This document shows positions 9,401 through 16,978 of a DNA stretch of 64,000 bases, one piece after another (the first letter of the stretch is position 1; each line of letters begins with the position of its first letter). The notes below the pieces were generated by a model. That model searched no databases, had not been told where the DNA came from, and saw only the letters and a program-made list of their open reading frames with translations. The DNA is from Streptomyces sp. Tue6028. Lineage in GTDB: Bacteria; Actinomycetota; Actinomycetes; Streptomycetales; Streptomycetaceae. A program made the position numbers and the translations under genes. The stretch is from NCBI RefSeq assembly GCF_002300165.1, contig NZ_MLCE01000017.1, positions 1 to 64,000 of the forward strand, read 5' to 3'.

Positions 9401-10129
9401 GTCGAAGCCGCCGAGCTCCTCGAAGACGTCGCGCCGGATCAGCATGCCCGCGCTGGACACGGACAGGACGGGGTGGACGTGGTCGTGCTGGCCCTGGTCC
9501 TGCTCGCGGCGGTCCAGACCCGTCCAGCGGCGGCCGGAGTTGGCGATGGTGACGCCGACCTCGAGGAGCTGACGGCGGTCGTACCAGCCGCGGAGCTTGG
9601 GGCCGACGACGGCGACGTCCCTGCCGAGCTCGTGCTCGTCCTCCACGACGCGCAGCAGTCGGGCCAGGGCGTCCGGCTCGGGGGCGCTGTCGTCGTGCAG
9701 CAGCCACAGCCACTGCTCGGGCTCGCCGTGCGGCAGGTCCGGCAGGTCGTAGGCGTCGTCGCGCCAGGTGCGCGTGACGGGGTCCCAGCCGCTGGGGCGC
9801 TTCAGATAGGGCAGGTCCTCGGGGGTGAGGACCTGGGCGGTGCGCGAGGCCTCCTCCACGGCCTGGCCGAAACCGGTGCGCCGGGCGAGGTGCAGCACCC
9901 GGTCCGCGCCGAGCGCTTCGGTGAGCAGTTGGGCGGAGTCGTCCGCGCTGCCGGTGTCGGCCGCCACCGCGTTCTGCACGGGGCGCTCCTGGCCGAGCAG
10001 CCCGGCGAGCACCTTGGGCAGCCAGCGGGCGCCGTCGTGGGAGACGACCACCGCGGTCACCACGTGGCGCGGGAACTCAGGTGTGGCAGCGGCGTCTTGA
10101 TGGGCTGCCGAATGGCTGTGCACGGACAT
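6461..10129 (-). CDS. Large membrane glycosyltransferase family 2 with Tyr/Gly/Gln-rich tail
   Basis: 1222 residues. Residues about 20-310 are a GT-A domain: VTAVVVSHDGARWLPKVL, the acidic motif LLHDDSAPE, and LMRDDVDLCWRA. From about 430 to 780 and again near 1020 there are about 12 hydrophobic helices, with extracytoplasmic loops between. The last 130 residues are low-complexity and rich in Tyr, Gly, Gln and Asp (repeats such as GGEQYEGGQQY and YDQTYAQGYDG). Family knowledge: transfers an activated sugar to a lipid or cell-wall acceptor; acceptor and donor are unknown. The ATG at 10129 has no clear Shine-Dalgarno. It is coupled to the downstream DUF5719 gene by ATGA overlap and sits behind whiB on the same strand. 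Confidence 0.88.
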   Translation of the reverse strand: MSVHSHSAAHQDAAATPEFPRHVVTAVVVSHDGARWLPKVLAGLLGQERPVQNAVAADTGSADDSAQLLTEALGADRVLHLARRTGFGQAVEEASRTAQVLTPEDLPYLKRPSGWDPVTRTWRDDAYDLPDLPHGEPEQWLWLLHDDSAPEPDALARLLRVVEDEHELGRDVAVVGPKLRGWYDRRQLLEVGVTIANSGRRWTGLDRREQDQGQHDHVHPVLSVSSAGMLIRRDVFEELGGFDRRLPLMRDDVDLCWRAQAAGHRVLVAPEAVVRHAEAASRERRTVDCVGRTSASPHKVDKAGAVYTLLVNARTAQLPWVLIRLVLGTLLRTVAYLVGKVPGQAVDEIRGLLSVLLRPERVVAGRRRRGRPQVDKGELRALFPPPGATVRATVEQVASNLVGRSDAEATAGAGRHGSAVESGPGGDDADFLEIEQFARLKRIARNPGPMLFLVLLFVSLLACRELLGGGALSGGALLPAPADSSELWSRYLDGWHPVGAGGTQSAPPYLAVVAMLASLMLGSTGLAVTVLLVASVPLAGFAAYFASRPLVESRLLRAWASVAYAFLPAATGALAGGRIGTAVLSILLPLIARAGIAASGLAHASGARGSWRATWAYALLLTVTTAFTPIVWPVALVLGLALLVVRRGEITAYGLRFLAQLGTPLLILAPWSLTLLPFGFFDQAGLSYGDSAASALDLLGASPGGPGTVSGLMLFGIVLAALGALMRTERQAGIWTAWAVALVALVFAVLSNGSTWAGPATLVYGLALLAAAVLGADGARARVAEQSFGWRQPVAALIAFACAAGPLLVAAGWMIRGADGPLERRDPVQVPAFVAEESGTRDQARTLVLDSRSAADVGYMLVRGSGARLGDAELAQAGGDNKRLDKVVANLVAGSGADQADELGGFAVRYVLVRKGAPREVSRVLDATPGLTRLSQQDGSALWRVDQQVSRAAIVPESGDSLSIAAGPVEVHTTIPAGPDGRVLRLADSADEGWVATLDGRPLTRTTVDGWAQGFQLPTNGGRLDITFDAPIGHTAWLWAQGALAVVLVVLALPGRRRDVDDDLPEEQPVPAQDTTGDGRRARRLRAQAEAEQAAQDSDAPAPGDEEAPAAPAAVPQQHAYGEWDTPSYAGAEYGTYGGEQYEGGQQYTAGGYDQTYQADPYQGGQYDPYAYGGTASYDQTYAQGYDGAGQGYDPAYDPAQPPMPPQPPHGTDSERPDGSQQ

Positions 10130-10332
10130 CGAGGTACGGGCCCCGGTTCGATGGACTGCGGTGGACGTCTGTGTCCGGCGGGGACAGCGGGACGTCTCGG
10201 ACGAGGGCCCACACTAACGGCTGGGCAACACAGCGGCCCGCCGCCTGTGGATAACCCACCGGCGACGGGCCGTTCGTTACGTAGGAGTGTGTGCCGTTTG
10301 GTCGGGGGCACACGCGCGCGTGCACTGCTTCT

Positions 10333-10366
10333 CCCGGAGGGCCGCTCCCGGCGGTCCGCCTCCGGG
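10333..10366 (-). terminator. Hairpin downstream of whiB
   Basis: Arms CCCGGAGG (10333-10340) and CCTCCGGG (10359-10366) with a GC-rich 18-nt interior, just past the whiB stop codon at 10373 on the minus strand. Confidence 0.45.
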
Positions 10367-10372
10367 GGACTC

Positions 10373-10636
10373 TCAGACGGCCGCCTTCTTCAGGCGGCGC
10401 CGCTCCCGCTCGGACAGACCGCCCCAGATGCCGAACCGCTCGTCGTTGGCGAGTGCGTATTCGAGGCACTCGGAGCGGACCTCACAGGCGAGGCAGACCT
10501 TCTTGGCCTCGCGGGTGGAGCCGCCCTTCTCGGGGAAGAAGGACTCGGGGTCGGTCTGGGCGCACAGCGCGCGCTCCTGCCAGCCGAGTTCCTCGTCCGC
10601 GTCGTCGACCAGCAGTTGCTGCACCAGCTCGGTCAT
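10373..10636 (-). CDS. whiB: WhiB, sporulation [4Fe-4S] transcription factor
   Basis: 87 residues with all Wbl hallmarks: four Cys that bind a [4Fe-4S] cluster (ALCAQ, then KVCLACEV with the CxxC pair, then SECLEYAL), the beta-turn GIWGG and a basic C-terminal tail ERERRRLKKAAV for DNA contact. Length and sequence match what I remember of S. coelicolor WhiB rather than other Wbl paralogs. WhiB is known to act with WhiA to trigger sporulation septation of aerial hyphae. The ATG start is supported by GAGGGG 6 nt upstream. A hairpin follows the stop, so it is probably monocistronic. Upstream lies a 456-bp gene-free region where developmental promoters are expected. Confidence 0.95.
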   Translation of the reverse strand: MTELVQQLLVDDADEELGWQERALCAQTDPESFFPEKGGSTREAKKVCLACEVRSECLEYALANDERFGIWGGLSERERRRLKKAAV

Positions 10637-11092
10637 GTGCGCCCCTCGTCTGTCTTTCGCGTCCCCGTGCTGCTGTCGTTACCGATTTCGGCTGAACGAC
10701 ACGAGTGAAATTACAAGTGTGCCGATCCGGGCCAGTCAAGCCGAGATCTGCTATTGGGCCCCTTATTCACTCTGCGGAACCAAGGCTATGCGGAAAGTGT
10801 TCAAATCGGCATAAACCCTGACAGCCCAAGGGGTCCAGGCCGGACGCCCCACCCCTCACCGGGAAGGACGACCGGGAGTTCGATCTCGTTCCGACACGGA
10901 CTCCGAAGCGAACCGGATCACATTTGGATCACGGGGTCGCAGCGAGGTTTGTGCGCCCGGTTGTGCGCCATGTGTCCCGGGCGACTCCTGAACAAACCTT
11001 TCGCCTGCCAGGTGAACCGGATGAGGTGAAACATCTCCCACATCTTGGACATCAAGTTGACAGTGAAGGTGTGAACCGGTGTCCTTGAGGGC
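10637..11092. promoter_or_regulatory. Divergent control region, whiB / cysteine dioxygenase leader
   Basis: 456 bp without a protein gene. The whiB-proximal part (10670-10830) is AT-richer than its surroundings, as expected for regulated promoters. It includes GAACGACACGAG near 10693, containing the GACAC core known for WhiA binding, and AGTGAAATTACAAGTG beside it. On the plus strand a TTGACA (11057-11062) lies 30 nt before the leader peptide start, but I see no good -10 at 17-18 nt. The motif GTGAACCGG occurs twice (near 11012 and 11071). The binding-site assignments are suggestions only. Confidence 0.4.
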
Positions 11093-11185
11093 ATGCTCGC
11101 GAACTTGGCGCTCACCTCGACCCGCACCGCCGGGTCCCACGGTGCTGCCCGCGCTCGCTGTAGCTGTTGCTGTCGCAGCTGTTGA
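11093..11185 (+). CDS. Cys-rich 30-residue leader peptide upstream of cysteine dioxygenase
   Basis: Short open frame, ATG 11093 to TGA 11183-11185, encoding 30 residues whose last eight are CSCCCRSC, that is five Cys including three in a row (TGT TGC TGT). It begins after TTGAGGGC, a close-set but plausible ribosome site, and ends 155 nt before the cysteine dioxygenase start. Poly-Cys leader ORFs that sense cysteine supply through ribosome stalling are known in mycobacteria upstream of sulfur-metabolism genes; the same logic fits here exactly, since the next gene destroys cysteine. No signal peptide or domain. Attenuation is inferred from position and composition; no experiment is implied. 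Confidence 0.8.
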   Translation: MLANLALTSTRTAGSHGAARARCSCCCRSC

Positions 11186-11340
11186 GCCCTACCGCGCTCC
11201 GGCTGCCTCGCCGCCACTGAGGCGAATCCTCCGCCCCTCCCGGGGCGCACGCCCGCACCAGGGCATCCCTCCCGTCCGTGAACCGGGCGGACACGGTCAG
11301 CGACACCCCAGCACTCTCCCGCCGAGGAACCACCGCATCC
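11186..11340 (+). promoter_or_regulatory. Leader-to-gene spacer, possible attenuator
   Basis: 155 nt between the Cys-rich leader stop and the cysteine dioxygenase start. It can form small hairpins: GCCTC/GAGGC (11200-11218), GCCCC/GGGGC (11233-11246) and GTCCG/CGGAC (11274-11292). The ribosome site before ATG 11341 is weak (CGAGG). I cannot tell by eye which mutually exclusive structures form. Confidence 0.4.
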
Positions 11341-11865
11341 ATGAACAGCGACAGCGACCTGCAGATCGCCGGCGACATCCTCGAAGTACCCCACCTCCTC
11401 CAGCCGCCGCGCGAGCACCCCGCCACGGTGGCCGAGTTCGTCGGGCTCGCCCGCTCCATCGCCGCCGACCGCTCCCGGTGGGAGCACCTCGTCCGGTTCG
11501 ACGCGACGTCGCGCTGGTACCACCGGCTGCACACCGGTCCCGGATACGAGGTGTGGCTCCTGTCCTGGGTGCCCGGGCAGGGCAGCGGACTGCACGACCA
11601 CGGTCCCTCGTCCGGCGTACTGACCGTCCTGGAAGGCGCGTTGACCGAGCGCACCGACCGCGGATCGCGCGCGCTGGAGTCCGGCGCGCAGCGGGTGTTC
11701 GCCCCCGGTTACGTCCACGAGGTCGTCAACGACTCGCTCGAACCGGCCGTGAGCCTGCACATCTACTACCCGGGCCTCACCGAGATGCCGATGCGCCCCC
11801 GGGCCGAGCAGCGTGCGGCCGGCGCGACCCCCAACGCCCGCTGCGCCGTGGCCGAGGTCTCGTAA
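11341..11865 (+). CDS. Cysteine dioxygenase
   Basis: 174-residue cupin-fold non-heme iron enzyme that oxidises L-cysteine with O2 to cysteine sulfinate, the first step of cysteine catabolism. The iron-binding residues are in GSGLHDHGPSSG (two His of the 3-His facial triad) and VHEVVND (third His). The catalytic Tyr region and SLHIYYPGL follow, as in bacterial CDOs; length fits the bacterial type (170-200). ATG 11341 is the start that aligns with the family; the frame remains open upstream to 11278. Expression is probably controlled by the Cys-rich leader. It is followed 43 nt later by fbiA, which has its own promoter-like element, so co-transcription is uncertain. Confidence 0.93.
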   Translation: MNSDSDLQIAGDILEVPHLLQPPREHPATVAEFVGLARSIAADRSRWEHLVRFDATSRWYHRLHTGPGYEVWLLSWVPGQGSGLHDHGPSSGVLTVLEGALTERTDRGSRALESGAQRVFAPGYVHEVVNDSLEPAVSLHIYYPGLTEMPMRPRAEQRAAGATPNARCAVAEVS

Positions 11866-11908
11866 CCGCCCTGACGCGTTGTCGTACCCGCCTGCCAGAC
11901 TGAACCCC

Positions 11909-12889
11909 ATGCGCATTGTGGTTCTGGCAGGCGGTATCGGTGGTGCCCGGTTCCTGCGTGGTCTCCAGCGGGCCGTGCCGGACGCGGACATCACGGTCAT
12001 CGGCAACACCGGCGACGACATCCACCTCTTCGGGCTGAAGGTCTGCCCGGACCTCGACACGGTGATGTACACGCTCGGCGGCGGCATCAACGAGGAACAG
12101 GGCTGGGGTCGCGCCGAGGAGACCTTCCACCTGAAGGAGGAGCTCGCGGCGTACGGCGTCGGACCCGACTGGTTCGGACTCGGCGACCGCGACTTCGCGA
12201 CGCACATCGTGCGGACGCAGATGCTGGGCGCGGGCTATCCGCTCAGCGCCGTCACCGAGGCGCTGTGCGACCGCTGGAAGCCGGGCGTCCGCCTCATCCC
12301 CATGTCCGACGACCGCGTCGAGACGCATGTCGCCGTCACCCTCCCCGACGACGACCCCACCGGCCCCGGCGAGCGCAAGGTCGTCCACTTCCAGGAGTAC
12401 TGGGTGCGGCTGCGGGCCTCCGTGCCGGCCGAGGCGATCGTGCCGGTCGGCGCCGAGCAGGCCAAGCCGGCGCCCGGGGTGCTCGAAGCCCTGGCCGAGG
12501 CGGACGTCGTCCTCTTCCCGCCGTCCAACCCCGTCGTCTCGATCGGCACGATCCTCGCCGTGCCCGGAATCCGCGAGGCCATCGCCGACGCGGGGGTCCC
12601 CGTCGTCGGCCTCTCCCCCATCGTCGGGGACGCGCCCGTTCGTGGGATGGCCGACAAGGTGCTGGCCGCGGTGGGCGTCGAGTCCACGGCCGCGGCGGTC
12701 GCCGAGCACTACGGCTCGGGGCTCCTCGACGGCTGGCTCGTCGACACCGTCGACGCGTCCGCCGTGGAGCGCGTGGAGTCGGCCGGCATCCGCTGCCGGG
12801 CCGTGCCGCTGATGATGTCCGACCTCGACGCGACGGCACGGATGGCGCGCGAGGCGCTGGCCCTGGCCGAGGAGGTACGGACGTCATGA
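11909..12889 (+). CDS. fbiA: 2-phospho-L-lactate transferase (CofD/FbiA), coenzyme F420 synthesis
   Basis: 326 residues. Joins the deazaflavin Fo to the phospho-C3 moiety supplied as a GDP derivative (enolpyruvyl type in actinobacteria), giving (dehydro-)F420-0. The N-terminus [18 protein letters not shown] is the signature nucleotide-binding loop, followed by [19 protein letters not shown] and the conserved GDRDFATHI motif that binds Fo and Mg. Full length for the family (about 310-330). The stop overlaps the fbiB start (ATGA at 12886-12889), so the two are translationally coupled. A CAGACT hexamer 7 nt before ATG 11909 and no clear ribosome site suggest a leaderless transcript. The fbiC and fbiD steps are not in this window. 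Confidence 0.95.
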   Translation: MRIVVLAGGIGGARFLRGLQRAVPDADITVIGNTGDDIHLFGLKVCPDLDTVMYTLGGGINEEQGWGRAEETFHLKEELAAYGVGPDWFGLGDRDFATHIVRTQMLGAGYPLSAVTEALCDRWKPGVRLIPMSDDRVETHVAVTLPDDDPTGPGERKVVHFQEYWVRLRASVPAEAIVPVGAEQAKPAPGVLEALAEADVVLFPPSNPVVSIGTILAVPGIREAIADAGVPVVGLSPIVGDAPVRGMADKVLAAVGVESTAAAVAEHYGSGLLDGWLVDTVDASAVERVESAGIRCRAVPLMMSDLDATARMAREALALAEEVRTS

Positions 12890-14253
12890 CCGCGGAGCTG
12901 CCCCCCGAGGAAGCATCCGCGGCGGGCGAGGGCCCGGCGGACACCACCGCGCGCGGCGTCGCGGGTTACCGGGTCTGGGCGTTGGAAGGGCTGCCCGAGG
13001 TGCGTCAGGGCGACGACCTCGCGAAGCTCGTCGCCGCGGCGGAGCCCGGCCTCGTCGACGGGGACGTACTCCTCGTCACCTCGAAGATCGTCTCCAAGGC
13101 GGAGGGGCGGATCGTCGTCGCCGACGACCGCGAGGCCGCCATCGACGCCGAGACCGTCCGCGTCGTCGCGCGGCGCGGCGCCCTGCGCATCGTCGAGAAC
13201 CGGCAGGGCCTCGTGATGGCCGCCGCCGGCGTCGACGCGTCCAACACGCCCGCCGGGACCGTACTGCTGCTGCCCGAGGACCCCGACGCGTCGGCGCGGG
13301 CCGTCCGGGACGGGCTGCGGGACGCCCTCGGCGTCCGGGTCGGCGTCGTGATCACCGACACCTTCGGACGGCCCTGGCGCACCGGGGTCACCGACGTCGC
13401 CATCGGCGCCGCGGGCATCCAGGTGCTGGACGACCTGCGCGGCGGCACGGACGCGCACGGCAATCCGCTCAGCGCGACCGTCGTCGCCACCGCCGACGAA
13501 CTCGCCGCGGCCGGCGACCTGGTCAAGGGCAAGGCCGCCGGGCTGCCCGTCGCGGTGCTGCGCGGGCTGCCGCACGTGACCGCCGAGGACGACGGCGAGG
13601 GCACGCGCGCGCTGGTGCGCGGCGCGCGCGACGACATGTTCCGGCTGGGCACCTCGGAGGCGGTACGGGAGGCGGTGACCCAGCGGCGCACCGTGCGGGC
13701 CTTCACCGACGAACCCGTCGACCCCGGTGCCGTCCGGCGCGCCGTCGCCGCCGCGGTGACCGCGCCGGCACCGCACCACACCACCCCCTGGCGATTCGTC
13801 CTCCTGGAGTCCGAGGAGTCCCGTACACGACTGCTCGACGCCATGCGGAACGCGTGGATCGCGGACCTGCGGCGCGACGGCAAGAGCGAGGAGTCCATCG
13901 CCAAGCGGGTCCGGCGCGGGGACGTCCTGCGCAACGCGCCGTACCTCGTGGTGCCGTGCCTCGTGATGGACGGCTCCCACACGTACGGCGACGCGCGCCG
14001 CGACGGGGCCGAGCGCGAGATGTTCGTGGTCGCCACCGGCGCCGGTGTGCAGAACTTCCTGGTCGCGCTGGCCGGGGAGCGGCTCGGGTCCGCCTGGGTG
14101 TCGTCGACGATGTTCTGCCGGGACGTCGTACGGGAGGCGCTGGGGCTGCCGGAAGGCTGGGACCCCATGGGCGCCGTGGCCGTCGGGCACGCGGCGGAGG
14201 AGCCGAAGGCCCGGCCGGGGCGGGAGGCGGACGCGTTCGTCGTGGTGCGCTGA
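12886..14253 (+). CDS. fbiB: Bifunctional F420-0 gamma-glutamyl ligase / dehydro-F420 reductase (FbiB)
   Basis: 455 residues with the actinobacterial two-domain fusion. Residues about 25-260 are the CofE-like ligase that adds gamma-linked glutamates ([36 protein letters not shown] metal and GTP region). Residues about 262-455 are an FMN-binding nitroreductase fold ([35 protein letters not shown]) which reduces dehydro-F420-0 in mycobacteria. Coupled to fbiA by a 4-nt overlap. Cytoplasmic. F420 made here would serve F420-dependent reductases in primary and secondary metabolism. Both domains look complete. Confidence 0.95.
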   Translation: MTAELPPEEASAAGEGPADTTARGVAGYRVWALEGLPEVRQGDDLAKLVAAAEPGLVDGDVLLVTSKIVSKAEGRIVVADDREAAIDAETVRVVARRGALRIVENRQGLVMAAAGVDASNTPAGTVLLLPEDPDASARAVRDGLRDALGVRVGVVITDTFGRPWRTGVTDVAIGAAGIQVLDDLRGGTDAHGNPLSATVVATADELAAAGDLVKGKAAGLPVAVLRGLPHVTAEDDGEGTRALVRGARDDMFRLGTSEAVREAVTQRRTVRAFTDEPVDPGAVRRAVAAAVTAPAPHHTTPWRFVLLESEESRTRLLDAMRNAWIADLRRDGKSEESIAKRVRRGDVLRNAPYLVVPCLVMDGSHTYGDARRDGAEREMFVVATGAGVQNFLVALAGERLGSAWVSSTMFCRDVVREALGLPEGWDPMGAVAVGHAAEEPKARPGREADAFVVVR

Positions 14254-14373
14254 GGCCGGCCCCGGCCGCAGGGAACCGCCGGTGCCGTCAGCGCCCAGCG
14301 CCTACCCTCATAGGGCGCCCCTCGTCCCCGTGACCCCCGGGGCCCCGCACAGGACCCGACTAGGACCTCATCC

Positions 14374-15375
14374 GTGGCTGGACGATTCACTCCTCGGCCG
14401 ACGCGTACGACGGTGCGCGGCGGACACGTCGGCGTACCCCACGGCATGCCCCGCCAGACCGCCGGGCCCGTGCGCAGCCGGACCTGGACGCCGCCCGGAC
14501 CGCTCGACCTCGGGCTCGTGCTCGGGCCGCTGCGGCGCGGGCCCGCCGATCCGACGTTCCGGGCGACGCCCGACGGCTCCGTGTGGCGGGCCACCCGCAC
14601 ACCCGCCGGGCCGGGGACGCTCCGGGTCTCCCTGCGCGGCACGGTGGCGCGGGGCGAGGCGTGGGGGCCGGGGGCCGAATGGCTGCTCGACCGGCTCCCC
14701 GACCTGCTCGGCGCCTCCGACGACCCCGACGCGTTCGAACCGCGCCACCGGCTGCTCGCCCACACCCGCCACCGGCGGCCGGGACTGCGGCTGACGCGCA
14801 CCGGGCTCGTGATGGAGTCGCTGATCCCGTCCGTGCTCGAACAGAAGGTCACCACCGACGAGGCGTACCGGGCCTGGCGCCTGCTCGTACGGAAGTACGG
14901 GGAGCCGGCGCCGGGGCCCGCGCCGGACCGGATGTACGTCATGCCCGCGCCGCGGACCTGGGCGTTGATCCCCTCCTGGGAATGGCATCGCGCCGGGGTG
15001 GACAACAAGAGGGCCTCGACGATCCTGCGGGCCGTGCGGGTCGCGGCGCGGCTGGAGGAGGCGGTGTCCTTCGAGCCGGTGCGGGCGCAGGAGCGGCTGG
15101 AGCTGGTGTCCGGGATCGGGCCGTGGACGTCCGCGGAGGTCGTGCAGCGCAGTCATGGCGCGGCGGACTCCGTGACCGTCGGGGATCTTCATCTTCCGGG
15201 CATCGTGGGGTACGCGCTGGCCGGGGACCGGGATGCGGACGATGCCGTGATGCTGTCGCTGCTCGAACCGTATGCGGGGCAGCGGCATCGGGCCGCTCGG
15301 TTCATCTTGTTGTCGGGGCGGGTGCCGGCGCGGCGCGTGCCGAAGATGCCCAAGTGGGACATCGGGCGGCTCTAG
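14374..15375 (+). CDS. DNA-3-methyladenine glycosylase 2 family (HhH-GPD) protein
   Basis: 333 residues; base-excision repair glycosylase of the AlkA/HhH-GPD superfamily. The C-terminal half contains the helix-hairpin-helix and catalytic loop: LELVSGIGPWTSAEVVQRS followed by DSVTVGDLHLPG, where the Asp of VGD is the expected catalytic residue. The N-terminal half (RTWTPPGPLDLGLVLGPLR, FRATPDGSVWRA) matches the AlkA-like N-domain of actinobacterial paralogs. The GTG start has no obvious Shine-Dalgarno; TAGGAC lies 7 nt upstream. There is a 120-bp gap after fbiB, so it is likely independently transcribed. Substrate range (alkylated purines) is inferred. Confidence 0.88.
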   Translation: MAGRFTPRPTRTTVRGGHVGVPHGMPRQTAGPVRSRTWTPPGPLDLGLVLGPLRRGPADPTFRATPDGSVWRATRTPAGPGTLRVSLRGTVARGEAWGPGAEWLLDRLPDLLGASDDPDAFEPRHRLLAHTRHRRPGLRLTRTGLVMESLIPSVLEQKVTTDEAYRAWRLLVRKYGEPAPGPAPDRMYVMPAPRTWALIPSWEWHRAGVDNKRASTILRAVRVAARLEEAVSFEPVRAQERLELVSGIGPWTSAEVVQRSHGAADSVTVGDLHLPGIVGYALAGDRDADDAVMLSLLEPYAGQRHRAARFILLSGRVPARRVPKMPKWDIGRL

Positions 15376-15704
15376 TTCGCGCGGGGGCGCGGGTGGGTGG
15401 GCGCGCGCGTCCGGCTGGGGCTCGGCTCGCCCGTTGTCGCTCGCCCGTTGTCGCTCGCCCGTTGTCGCCCGCCGTTGTCGCTCGCCGTTGCCGGGCTCGG
15501 GGTGGTTCTCGCCCCCTCCGCCCCTACCCGTCCCTTGTTCCGGGGCTCCGCCCCGTACCCCGCCTGGGGGCTCTGCCCCCTGGACCCCCGCTCCTCAAAC
15601 GCCGGAGGGGCTGACATGCCCCCGGAGGGGCTGATCCGTCCGCGGAGGGGCTGATATCTCCCCGGTGGGGCCGAGTCGGGCTCGGGCCCACCGGGGTGCC
15701 GGGG
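15376..15704. repeat. Intergenic repeat block between convergent genes
   Basis: 329 bp without a gene. (a) Five tandem copies of a 13-14-bp unit GCTCGCCCGTTGTC at 15425-15492; the first three (15425-15466) are identical. (b) GGGGCTCCGCCCCG- and CCTGGGGGCTCTGCCCCCTGG-type palindromes at 15543-15584, which I recognise as a widespread Streptomyces intergenic element ending CTCAAACGCCGGAGGGGCTG. (c) Four 20-bp period copies of CCGGAGGGGCTGA at about 15602-15681, drifting in sequence. The block likely also acts as the terminator region for both flanking genes. Confidence 0.75.
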
Positions 15705-16787
15705 CTACTGGTCCGAGGAGAAGCGGAGCGAGGACGCGGGGATGTGGGCGTCGCACCAGACGCGTACGCCCTGGCGGAGTTCGTTGTCGGGGCCCACCAC
15801 CGCGCCGTCGCCGATGACGGCGTCGGTGAGGACGGTGCGTTCGCCGATGCGGGCGCGGGCTCCGACGAGGGAGTCGGTGACGATCGCGCCGGGCTCGACG
15901 ACGGCGCCCGGCAGGATCGTGCTGCCCGTGATCCGGGCCCCCTCGCCGACGTACGCGTCGGCGCCGACCACCGTCCCGCCGGTGAGTTTGGCGTCGGGGG
16001 CGACCCTGGCCGTGGGCAGGACCAGGCGGTCGCCGCAGCGGCCGGGGACGGCCGGGGAGGGGGCGCGGCCGAGGACGAGGTCCGCCGAGCCGCGCACGAA
16101 GGCCTGCGGGGTGCCCAGGTCGAGCCAGTACGTGGAGTCCACCATGCCCTGGAGGTGGGCGCCGGTGGCCAGGAGCTCGGGGAACGTCTCGCGTTCCACG
16201 GAGACGGGCCGGCCCTCCGGGATCGTGTCGATGACCGAGCGGCGGAAGACGTACGCCCCCGCGTTGATCTGGTCGGTGACGATCTCCTCGGGCGTCTGGG
16301 GCTTTTCGAGGAAGGCGGTGACGCGTCCCGTCGCGTCCGTGGGGACCAGGCCGTACGCCCGCGGGTCGGTCACCCGCGTCAGATGCAGGGAGACGTCCGC
16401 GCCGGTCGTCTCGTGCGTGCGCACCAGGGCGGGGATGTCCAGGCCGGTGAGGATGTCGCCGTTGAAGATCAGCACCGGGTCGCCGGGGGCCGAGCGGAGG
16501 CGCGAGGCGACGTTGCGGATGGCGCCGCCCGTGCCGAGCGGCTCGACCTCCGTGACGTATTCGATGTGGAGACCCAGCGCGGAACCGTCGCCGAAGTACG
16601 GCTCGAACACCTCGGCCAGATAGGACGTGGCCAGGACGATGTGGTCGACACCGGCCGCTCTCGCCCGCGCCAGCTGGTGTGTGAGGAAGGGGACCCCGGC
16701 CGCCGGAACCATCGGCTTGGGGGTGTGCACCGTGAGCGGGCGCAGCCGGGTGCCTTTGCCGCCGACCAGGAGGATCGCTTCTGTCAC
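15705..16787 (-). CDS. NDP-sugar pyrophosphorylase (mannose-1-P guanylyltransferase-like)
   Basis: 360-residue sugar-phosphate nucleotidyltransferase. The N-terminus carries the signature ILLVGGKGTRLRPLT and the lysine segment TPKPMVPAAG; ILIFNGDILTG holds the metal-binding Asp; VFLEKP-like AFLEKPQTPEE and INAGAYVFRR follow. The C-terminal third (about residues 250-360) is a left-handed beta-helix with hexapeptides (VGEGARITGSTILPGAVVEPGA). It makes a nucleotide sugar, probably GDP-mannose given the nearby phosphomannomutase, but glucose-1-P thymidylyl- or guanylyl-transfer cannot be excluded. The GTG at 16787 gives the expected N-terminus. It is downstream of the amidase gene with a 191-bp gap that shows nothing distinctive. 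Confidence 0.9.
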   Translation of the reverse strand: MTEAILLVGGKGTRLRPLTVHTPKPMVPAAGVPFLTHQLARARAAGVDHIVLATSYLAEVFEPYFGDGSALGLHIEYVTEVEPLGTGGAIRNVASRLRSAPGDPVLIFNGDILTGLDIPALVRTHETTGADVSLHLTRVTDPRAYGLVPTDATGRVTAFLEKPQTPEEIVTDQINAGAYVFRRSVIDTIPEGRPVSVERETFPELLATGAHLQGMVDSTYWLDLGTPQAFVRGSADLVLGRAPSPAVPGRCGDRLVLPTARVAPDAKLTGGTVVGADAYVGEGARITGSTILPGAVVEPGAIVTDSLVGARARIGERTVLTDAVIGDGAVVGPDNELRQGVRVWCDAHIPASSLRFSSDQ

Positions 16788-16978
16788 CTGTCGTCTCTGC
16801 TTCCTGCCGGGACCGGCCGAACTGTGTTTCGGCCGGCCAGTGTATGCAGACCGTTGGATGGCGCCTTCGATGGCGGTGCGGTGACCTTCGATGGCCCGGT
16901 ACGACGTCAGGTGACCTCTGCCGCGCCCGGTGGTGCCCGATGGGCCGTCCCGGGGTGGTCGCGGCTCCTCAAGAATGC

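Noticed and set aside
6500..10708. 1402-residue open frame on the plus strand over the glycosyltransferase and whiB genes
   Set aside because: Same antisense effect; composition is low-complexity Gly/Ala/Arg/Gln and it runs through two clearly real minus-strand genes.
12265..14253. fbiB extended 207 residues upstream
   Set aside because: The extra part lies over fbiA in another frame and is Arg/Gly-rich; the ATG at 12886 gives the known FbiB N-terminus and ATGA coupling.
15425..15492. Evenly spaced short repeats that could suggest a CRISPR array
   Set aside because: The units are directly adjacent 14-mers with no unique spacers; this is a simple tandem repeat.
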